Assembly (NCBI GenBank): GCA_002189035.1
Contig: NEEC01000054.1
Span: 1-43,016, forward strand
Source: Utricularia gibba
Taxonomy: Eukaryota; Streptophyta; Magnoliopsida; Lamiales; Lentibulariaceae
Direction: 5' to 3'
Length of the DNA stretch: 43,016 nucleotides
Shown here: piece by piece, positions 34,106-43,016 of the stretch
Numbering within the stretch: the stretch's first letter is position 1
Layout of the letters: every line of letters begins with the position of its first letter
Made by a program: the position numbers and the translations under genes
Notes under the pieces: model-generated
Told to the model about the DNA's origin: nothing
Databases searched by the model: none
The model's input: the letters and a program-made list of their open reading frames with translations, nothing else

Positions 34106-36561
34106 GAACTCGGGCCCAAAGTCAGCAGTAGCGCGCCAAAAAAAGTGATGCATTTATTAACGTTGGGTTGTGACGAGACGCGTATATGGTTTTTGAAGGA
34201 ACACCTCCTCGTATTGAGGCGGGCGCTCTCGAGGGGCCCTTGGCTCGGGCCCCGGGTTCGGACGGGCTCATGGGCCCACTCGACGAAAATCATGATGCAT
34301 TTGTTGAAATTGGGATGTCACGTGCACCCCACATTTGTTGAGCGAGGACGGACAATTTTAGAGACTCGATGAGCCATTCTTCGATCAGCGTCCTACTATC
34401 TAGTTCAAACTCAAAGTCACATTATTCTTGCACAATTTCGTATGAATGAATATGGGATATGATCCGTTGGAAGCCCAAGTGTTAGAGAATTTTACTGAAT
34501 CTGCTGAGCAAGGGGTTGTGAGTTCATAACAGCTGTTGAAACCTCTCCAGGGTGGTGTACGTGGCGTGATGACCTTTCTACAATGACAAAAAAAATATTT
34601 TTATAATCATGTGATATACGTTTATTAAAATATAAATAATGTAAATACGTTAGTTATTAAAGCATATACTACATGTGAAAGTTTCTTAGTTTTTAATTTT
34701 ATTAGCATTCGACCCTTAGTTATACTTTGGATGGAGTGTGCATTTTTATTTTAATCATTTTAATTAGCATTCGATCCTTAGTTATGATTCCAATCGAGTG
34801 TATATTTTTTATTTGAACGATTCTATTTGCATTCGATTCTAAGATATGATGCGGATCGAGCGTATATTTTTTTTTTTAATATTTTTATTAGCTTTCGGTC
34901 TTTAGATATGATTCGGATCGAGTGGATATGGTTTACCTGAAACTTGTGTTAACGCTCGATCCTTAGGAGCAATGTGGAGCGTGTTTACATTGCAAGGGCA
35001 CACGGGCGTGGGTTGTGCGTAAACCACGCCCGTGTGGCCTTGGGGTGCTGCAGCGTATGCACACGGGCGTGGGTTGTGCGTAAACCACGCCCGTGTGGCC
35101 TTGTGGTGCTGCAGCGTGTGGACACGGGCGTGGTTTACGCGTAAACCACGTCTGTGTGGCATGGCATTGTAATGTATACACGTTCTAAATTGCTCCTAAC
35201 GGTCGAACGCTAATTAAGATTTAAAATAAATGAATATGCACTCAATCCAAAGTATACCTAAGGATCTAAGGCTAATAAAAATATGAAAGTGAAAAATATA
35301 CGCTCGATCCGCAGCATACCTAACGTTCGAATGCTAATAAAAAATATTAAAATAAAAAATACGCGCTCGACCCGCATTATACTTAAGGATCGAATGATAA
35401 TAAAAATATTTAAAGTAAAAAAATAGCAAATATGATCTGAATCATAACCAAGGATCGAATGCTAATTAAAATGACTAAAGTAAAAATACACACTCCATCC
35501 AAAGTACAACTGAGGATCAAATGGTAATAATTAAGTCAAAGAAGCTTTCACAGTTATCCTACGGTTTAATAAATAATGTATTTCAATTATTTATAATTTA
35601 ATAAACCTATATCATATGATTATGATTAGAGATGGGCCTGCGTTGGATCCATTCAGGTTCGGACCCAACCCGATGAAATTCTGGGTATTACAGTTTGCAT
35701 GACCCATGGGGTTGTCTTTCTGTTCAACCCGAACGGGTTAAACCCTACGGGTTTTGATTGGGCCCGAACCGAACCAAGGGTTTATCAATTTTATTTTTTA
35801 TTTTTGGCTTATTGTATTTTATGGTTGTTTTTCTTTTTTTCCACAGCCGTATGGCCTTGTGGCTGCTGCTCGAGCACGCGGGCATTAACCAAGCCCATGT
35901 GGCCTCGTGGTGCTGCTGCGTATGCACACGGGCTGGGGGTCGCGCCGGGCATGAGCCCAAAGTCAGTTTTAGCCCGGCGAAAAAAGGGATGCATTTCTTA
36001 GCGTTGGGTTATCACGAGCCGCCTAATTTTTTTTCATGGAACACCATCTAGTTTTGTGGGGGGCGCTCTCGAGGGGCCCTTGGCTTGGGCCCCGGGTTCG
36101 GTCTGGCTGATGAGCCCAGTCTGGTCCCACTCGGCGAAAATCGTGACACATTTGTTGAAATTAGGATGTCACGTGCACCCAACATGGTTTTTTCAACAAC
36201 ACGCTTTATACTTGTGGAGACGCTCTCGGGGGGCACTCGAATCTTCCCATACGTCGTACCAGGCTCGAGCCCAAAGTCATTGTAGCCCGGCAAAGAAAGT
36301 GATGCATGTATTAACTTTGGGTTGTCACGAGCCGCCTAAATGGTTTTCCATGGAACACCTTCTAGTTTTGGGGGGGAGGGGAGCGGGCGCTGCGCCTCGT
36401 CCGGGCCCCGGGAGCCCGGTCCCGTCCGACTCGACGAAAATCGTGATGCATTTGTTGAAGTTAGGATGTCACGAGAACCGCACACGGTTTTTTTCAACAA
36501 CACACTTTATACTTAAGGAGGAGCTCTCGGGGGGCACCCTGATCGGGACGGAGGTCGTGCT
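34106..36561 (-). repeat. Reversed full satellite unit (type B, two core repeats)
   Basis: This unit is 2456 bp. It includes the private variants GGGACGGAGGTCGTGC in the GC block, CATAACAGCTGTTG in the spacer (about 34525), and CACTCAATCC in the left arm. Core hairpins lie near 34998-35100. Its left-arm-to-GC-block part matches the preceding copy, and its other part matches the following copy, almost base for base. Confidence 0.92.
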
Positions 36562-38856
36562 GAACTCGGGCCCAAAGTCAGCAGTAGCGCGCCAAAAAAA
36601 GTGATGCATTTATTAACGTTGGGTTGTGACGAGACGCGTATATGGTTTTTGAAGGAACACCTCCTCGTATTGAGGCGGGCGCTCTCGAGGGGCCCTTGGC
36701 TCGGGCCCCGGGTTCGGACGGGCTCATGGGCCCACTCGACGAAAATCATGATGCATTTGTTGAAATTGGGATGTCACGTGCACCCCACATTTGTTGAGCG
36801 AGGACGGACAATTTTAGAGACTCGATGAGCCATTCTTCGATCAGCGTCCTACTATCTAGTTCAAACTCAAAGTCACATTATTCTTGCACAATTTCGTATG
36901 AATGAATATGGGATATGATCCGTTGGAAGCCCAAGTGTTAGAGAATTTTACTGAATCTGCTGAGCAAGGGGTTGTGAGTTCATAACAGCTGTTGAAACCT
37001 CTCCAGGGTGGTGTACGTGGCGTGATGACCTTTCTACAATGACAAAAAAAATATTTTTATAATCATGTGATATACGTTTATTAAAATATAAATAATGTAA
37101 ATACGTTAGTTATTAAAGCATATACTACATGTGAAAGTTTCTTAGTTTTTAATTTTATTAGCATTCGACCCTTAGTTATACTTTGGATGGAGTGTGCATT
37201 TTTATTTTAATCATTTTAATTAGCATTCGATCCTTAGTTATGATTCCAATCGAGTGTATATTTTTTATTTGAACGATTCTATTTGCATTCGATTCTAAGA
37301 TATGATGCGGATCGAGCGTATATTTTTTTTTTTAATATTTTTATTAGCTTTCGGTCTTTAGATATGATTCGGATCGAGTGGATATGGTTTACCTGAAACT
37401 TGTGTTAACGCTCGATCCTTAGGAGCAATGTGGAGCGTGTTTACATTGCAAGGGCACACGGGCGTGGGTTGTGCGTAAACCACGCCCGTGTGGCCTTGGG
37501 GTGCTGCAGCGTATGCACACGGGCGTGGGTTGTGCGTAAACCACGCCCGTGTGGCCTTGTGGTGCTGCAGCGTGTGGACACGGGCGTGGTTTACGCGTAA
37601 ACCACGTCTGTGTGGCATGGCATTGTAATGTATACACGTTCTAAATTGCTCCTAACGGTCGAACGCTAATTAAGATTTAAAATAAATGAATATGCACTCA
37701 ATCCAAAGTATACCTAAGGATCTAAGGCTAATAAAAATATGAAAGTGAAAAATATACGCTCGATCCGCAGCATACCTAACGTTCGAATGCTAATAAAAAA
37801 TATTAAAATAAAAAATACGCGCTCGACCCGCATTATACTTAAGGATCGAATGATAATAAAAATATTTAAAGTAAAAAAATAGCAAATATGATCTGAATCA
37901 TAACCAAGGATCGAATGCTAATTAAAATGACTAAAGTAAAAATACACACTCCATCCAAAGTACAACTGAGGATCAAATGGTAATAATTAAGTCAAAGAAG
38001 CTTTCATAGTTATCCTACGGTTTAATAACTAATGTATTTCAATTATTTATAATTTAATAAACCTATATCATATGATTATGATTAGAGATGGGCCTGGGTT
38101 GGATCCATTCAGGTTCGGACCCAACCCGATGAAATTCTAGGTATTACAGTTTATATGACCTATGGGGTTGTCTTTCTGTTCAACCCGAACGGGTTAAACC
38201 CTACGGGTTTTGATTGGGCCTCAACCGAAATAAGGGTTTATCAATTTTATTTTTTATTTTTGGCTTATTGTATTTTATGATTGTTTGCTTTGTTCCACGG
38301 CCGTATGGCCTTGTGGCTGCTGCTCGAGCACGCGGGCATAAACGAAGCCCATGTGGCCTCGTGCTGCTGCTGCGTATGCACACGGGCTGGGGTCGCGCCG
38401 GGCATGAGCCCAAAGTCATTTTTAGCCCGGCGAAAAAAAGGATGCATTTCTCAGCGTTGGGTTATCATGAGCCGCCTAATTTTTTTTCATGGAACACCAT
38501 CTAGTTTTGTGGGGCGGGGGGGGGGGGGGCGCTCTCGAGGGGCCCTTGGCTTGGGCCCCGGGTTCGGTCTGGCTGATGAGCTCAGTCTGGTCCCACTCGG
38601 CGAAAATCGTGACACATTTGTTGAAATTAGGATGTCATGTGCACCCAACACGGTTTTTTCAACAACACGCTTTATACTTGTGGAGACGCTCTCGGGGGGC
38701 ACTCGAATCTGCCCAGAAGTCGTACCAGGCTCGAGCCCAAAGTCATTGTAGCCCGGCAAAGAAAGTGATGCATGTATTAACGTTGGGTTGTGACGAGACG
38801 CGTATATGGTTTTTGAAGGAACACCTCCTCGTATTGAGGCGGGCGCTCTCGAGGGG
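36562..38856 (-). repeat. Reversed satellite unit with a 302-bp internal deletion
   Basis: The right arm and core (two hairpins, about 37455-37560) nearly equal the preceding unit. The linker is type A (TTGTTTGCTTTGTTCC) with GGCCG, as in 27070-28557. At about 38767 a hybrid monomer joins ATGCATGTATTAAC to GTTGGGTTGTGACGAG; in the preceding unit these two points lie 302 bp apart (36299 and 36601), so two monomers and the anchor were lost by exchange between monomers. A G14 run at 38516-38529 replaces a much shorter run in other copies. Confidence 0.9.
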
Positions 38857-38880
38857 ACCGGGCCCGGGCCCCTCGAGAGC
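38845..38880. repeat. Palindromic inversion junction between reversed and forward satellite
   Basis: GCTCTCGAGGGG (38845-38856) and its exact complement CCCCTCGAGAGC (38869-38880) flank a 12-base centre containing the palindrome CCGGGCCCGG. Only one A/G position breaks the 36-bp symmetry. Satellite is reversed to the left and forward to the right. On the right, about 260 bp of the forward unit is skipped, since GAGAGC is followed directly by TAAAAATAAAAAATAAAATT. Confidence 0.9.
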
Positions 38881-40459
38881 TAAAAATAAAAAATAAAATT
38901 GATAAACCCATGTTTCGGTTCGGGCCCAATCAAAACCCGTAGGGTTTAACCCGTTCGGGTTGAACAGAAAGACAACCCCATAGGTCATGCAAACTGTAAT
39001 ACCCAGAATTTCATCGGGTTGGGTCCGAACCTGAATGGATCCTACCCAGGCCCATCTCTAATCATAATCATATGATATAGGTTTATTAAACTATAAATAA
39101 TTGAAATACATTATTTATTAAACCATAGGATAACTATGAAAGCTTCTTTGACTTAATTATTACCATTTGATGCTCAGTTGTACTTTGGATGGAGTGTGTA
39201 TTTTTACTTTAGTCATTTTAATTAGCATTCGATCCTTGGTTGTGATTCAGATCATATTTACTATTTTTTTACTTTAAATATTTTTATTATCATTCGATCC
39301 TTAAGTATAATGCGGGTCGAGCGCGTATTTTTTATTTTAATATTTTTTATTAGCATTCGAACGTTAGGTATGCTGCGGATCGAGCGTATATTTTTCACTC
39401 TCATATTTTTATTAGCCTTAGATCCTTAGGTATACTTTGGATCGAGTGCATATTCATTTATTTTAAATCTTAATTAGCGTTCCACCGTTAGGAGCAATTT
39501 AGAACGTGTATACATTACAATGCCATGCCACACGGGCGTGGTTTACGCACAACCCACACCCGTGTGCCCTTGCAATGTAAACACGCTCCACATTGCTCCT
39601 AAGGATCGAGCGTTAACACAAGTTTCAAGTAAACCATCTCCACTCGATCCGAATCATGTCTAAAGACCGAAAGCCAATAAAAATATTAAAATAAAAAATA
39701 TACGCTCGATCCGCATCATATCTTAGAATCGAATGCAAATAGAATCGTTCAAATAAAAAATATACACTCGATTGGAATCTTAACCAAGGATCGAATGCTA
39801 ATTACAATGATTAAAATAAAAATGCACACTCCATCCAAAGTATAACTAAGGGTCGAATGCTAATAAAATTAAAAACTAAGAAACTTTCACATGTAGTATA
39901 TGCTTTAATAACTAACGTATTTACATTATTTATATTTTAATAAACGTATATCACATGATTATAAAAATATTTTTTTTGTCATTGTAGAAAGGTCATCACG
40001 CCACGTACACCACCCTGGAGAGGTTTCAACAGCAGTCATGAACTCACAACCCCTTGCTCAGCAGATTCAGTAAAATTCTCTAACACTTGGGCTTCCAACG
40101 GATCATATCCCATATTCATTCATACGAAATTGTGCAAGAATAATGTGACTTTGAGTTTGAACTAGATAGTAGGACGCTGATCGAAGAATGGCTCATCGAG
40201 TCTCTAAAATTGTCCGTCCTCGCTCAACAAATGTGGGGTGCACGTGACATCCCAATTTCAACAAATGCATCATGATTTTCGTCGAGTGGGCCCATGAGCC
40301 CGTCCGAACCCGGGGCCCGAGCCAAGGGCCCCTCGAGAGCGCCCGCCTCAATACGAGGAGGTGTTCCTTCAAAAACCATATACGCGTCTCGTCACAACCC
40401 AACGTTAATAAATGCATCACTTTTTTTGGCGCGCTACTGCTGACTTTGGGCCCGAGTTC
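38881..40459 (+). repeat. Forward satellite piece, distal array (minimal core)
   Basis: It starts in the linker, then left arm, minimal one-hairpin core (about 39530-39570, CCACACCCGTGTG stem variant), right arm, spacer and first GC monomers up to the anchor at 40460. It shares with unit 7 (14572-16897) the minimal core, GCGTTCCACCGTTAGG and AAACCATCTCCACTCG. Confidence 0.92.
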
Positions 40460-42903
40460 AGCACGACCTCCGTCCCGATCAGGGTGCCCCCCGAGAGCTC
40501 CTCCTTAAGTATAAAGTGTGTTGTTGAAAAAAACCGTGTGCGGTTCTCGTGACATCCTAACTTCAACAAATGCATCACGATTTTCGTCGAGTCGGACGGG
40601 ACCGGGCTCCCGGGGCCCGGACGAGGCGCAGCGCCCGCTCCCCTCCCCCCCAAAACTAGAAGGTGTTCCATGGAAAACCATTTAGGCGGCTCGTGACAAC
40701 CCAAAGTTAATACATGCATCACTTTCTTTGCCGGGCTACAATGACTTTGGGCTCGAGCCTGGTACGACGTATGGGAAGATTCGAGTGCCCCCGAGAGCGT
40801 CTCCACAAGTATAAAGCGTGTTGTTGAAAAAACCATGTTGGGTGCACGTGACATCCTAATTTCAACAAATGTGTCACGATTTTCGCCGAGTGGGACCAGA
40901 CTGGGCTCATCAGCCAGACCGAACCCGGGGCCCAAGCCAAGGGCCCCTCGAGAGCGCCCCCCCACAAAACTAGATGGTGTTCCATGAAAAAAAATTAGGC
41001 GGCTCGTGATAACCCAACGCTAAGAAATGCATCCCTTTTTTCGCCGGGCTAAAACTGACTTTGGGCTCATGCCCGGCGCGACCCCCAGCCCGTGTGCATA
41101 CGCAGCAGCACCACGAGGCCACATGGGCTTGGTTAATGCCCGCGTGCTCGAGCAGCAGCCACAAGGCCATACGGCTGTGGAAAAAAAGAAAAACAACCAT
41201 AAAATACAATAAGCCAAAAATAAAAAATAAAATTGATAAACCCTTGGTTCGGTTCGGGCCCAATCAAAACCCGTAGGGTTTAACCCGTTCGGGTTGAACA
41301 GAAAGACAACCCCATGGGTCATGCAAACTGTAATACCCAGAATTTCATCGGGTTGGGTCCGAACCTGAATGGATCCAACGCAGGCCCATCTCTAATCATA
41401 ATCATATGATATAGGTTTATTAAATTATAAATAATTGAAATACATTATTTATTAAACCGTAGGATAACTGTGAAAGCTTCTTTGACTTAATTATTACCAT
41501 TTGATCCTCAGTTGTACTTTGGATGGAGTGTGTATTTTTACTTTAGTCATTTTAATTAGCATTCGATCCTTGGTTATGATTCAGATCATATTTGCTATTT
41601 TTTTACTTTAAATATTTTTATTATCATTCGATCCTTAAGTATAATGCGGGTCGAGCGCGTATTTTTTATTTTAATATTTTTTATTAGCATTTGAATGTTA
41701 GGTATGCTGCGGATCGAGCGTATATTTTTCACTTTCATATTTTTATTAGCCTTAGATCCTTAGGTATACTTTGGATTGAGTGCATATTCATTTATTTTAA
41801 ATCTTAATTAGCGTTCGACCGTTAGGAGCAATTCAGAACGTGTATACATTACAATGCCATGCCGCACGGACGTGGTCTACGCGTAAACCACGCCCGTGTC
41901 CACACGCTGTAGCACCACAAGGCCACACGGGCGTGGTTTACGCACAACCCACCCCCGTGTGCATACGCTGCAGCACCCAAGGCCACACGGGCGTGGTTTA
42001 CGCACAACCACGCCCGTGTGCCCTTGCAATGTAAACACGCTCCACATTGCTCCTAAGGATCGAGCGTTAACACAAGTTTCAGGTAAACCCTATCCACTCG
42101 ATCCGAATCATAACTAAAGACCGAAAGTTAATAAAAATATTAAAATAAAAAATATACGCTCGATCTGCATCATATCTTAGAATCGAATGCAATTAGAATC
42201 ATTCAAATAAAAAATATACACTCGATTGGAATCATAACCAAAGATCGAATGCTAATTAAAATGATTAAAATAAAAATGCACACTCCATCCAAAGTATAAC
42301 TAAGGGTCGAATGCTAATAAAATTAAAAACTAAGAAACTTTCACATGTAGTATATGATTTAATAACTAACGTATTTACATTATTTATATTTTAATAAACA
42401 TATATCACATGATTATAAAAATATTTTTTTTGTCATTTTAGAAAGCTCATCACGCCACGTACACCATCCTCGAGAGGTTTCAACAGCTGTTATGAACTCA
42501 CAACCCCTTGCTCAGCAGATTCTTTAACACTTGGGCTTCCAACGGATCATATCCCATATTCATTCATACGAAATTGTGCAAGAATAATGTGACTTTGAGT
42601 TTGAACTAGATAGTAGGACGCTGATCGAAGAATGGCCCATCGAGTCGCTAAAATTGCCCGTCCTCGCTCAACAAATGTGGGGTGCATGTGACATCCCAAT
42701 TTCAACAAATGCATCATGATTTTCGTCGAGTGCACCCATGAGCCCGTCCGAACCCGGGGCCCGGGCCAAGGGCCCCTCGAGAGCGCCCGCCTCAATACGA
42801 GGAGGTGTTCCTTCAAAAACCATATACGCATCTCATCACAACCCAACGTTAATAAATGCATCACTTTTTTTGGCGCGCTGCTGCTGACTTTGGGCCCGAG
42901 TTC
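40460..42903 (+). repeat. Last full forward satellite unit (type B, two core repeats)
   Basis: This unit is 2444 bp, with linker AAAAAAAGAAAAACAACC and two core hairpins (about 41920-42020) carrying single-base losses and changes (CCACCCCCGTGTG). It shares the CTCCGTCCCGATCAGG variant (complement of GGGACGGAG) and the GCTGTTATGAACTC spacer variant with the reversed units at 34106-36561, so it is their mirror partner. Confidence 0.92.
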
Positions 42904-42961
42904 GGCACGACCTTCGGCCCTATCAGGGTGCCCCCCCCCCCCGAGAGCTCCTCCTTAAATA
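42904..42961 (+). repeat. Terminal satellite fragment cut by the telomere
   Basis: The first 58 bp of a new unit, from GGCACGACC, including a C run at 42931-42942 that is longer than in other copies. The unit is cut after CTCCTTAAATATA (normal copies read CTCCTTAAGTATAAAG), where telomere repeats begin. Confidence 0.9.
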
Positions 42962-43016
42962 TAGGGTTTAGGGTTTCGGTTTAGGGTTTAGGGTTTAGGG
43001 TTTAGGGTTTAGGGTT
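42962..43016 (+). repeat. Telomere, (TTTAGGG)n
   Basis: The tract begins TAGGG, then TTTAGGG, one 6-base variant TTTCGG, five perfect TTTAGGG units and a final TT at the window edge. Heptamer and orientation are those of a plant telomere at the right end of a chromosome. Only 55 bp are included, probably because the assembly or window stops there. Confidence 0.96.

Overview
The window is the end of a land-plant chromosome. Its last 55 bases are plant-type telomere repeats (TTTAGGG, G-rich strand running to the 3' end). The only intact-looking protein gene is an intron-containing, plant-like NOP56. The only mobile-element coding remnant is the 3' end of a chromodomain-type Ty3/gypsy retrotransposon. 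I cannot name the species. Almost everything else is one satellite family with a unit of about 2.45 kb.

Layout. (1) 1-25391: a forward tandem array of ten full units plus one truncated unit. (2) 25404-27069: a broken gypsy element (pol tail plus a complete 900-bp 3' LTR) whose LTR end and flank are repeated in inverted orientation on the left side. (3) 27070-28557: a diverged satellite piece, now reversed. (4) 28558-32501: a non-satellite island with NOP56 in 8 coding exons, its promoter region and an AT-rich 3' flank. (5) 32502-38856: reversed satellite, including two nearly identical successive copies. (6) 38845-38880: a 36-bp palindrome where the array flips back to forward. (7) 38881-42961: forward satellite running straight into (8) the telomere at 42962-43016.

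The satellite unit has three parts: a GC-rich block of about six 142-162-bp monomers; a roughly 1-kb imperfect inverted repeat whose arms are built from 62-bp AT-rich monomers and which surrounds a GC-rich core of 38-bp hairpins; and a unique spacer of about 230 bp. Unit length changes in 61-bp steps with the number of core hairpin repeats. Symmetry is nested at three scales within a unit, and the array as a whole also folds back on itself twice.

NOP56 is a core protein of box C/D snoRNPs. Its reading frame matches the family through the Nop domain. The lysine-rich tail is thrown out of frame by one missing base in a G run. Runs of G or C also vary in length between otherwise identical satellite copies, so a consensus error is a serious alternative to a real mutation. 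I found no bacterial-type operons, tRNA, rRNA or CRISPR arrays. The many short open frames in the satellite are by-products of the repeat.
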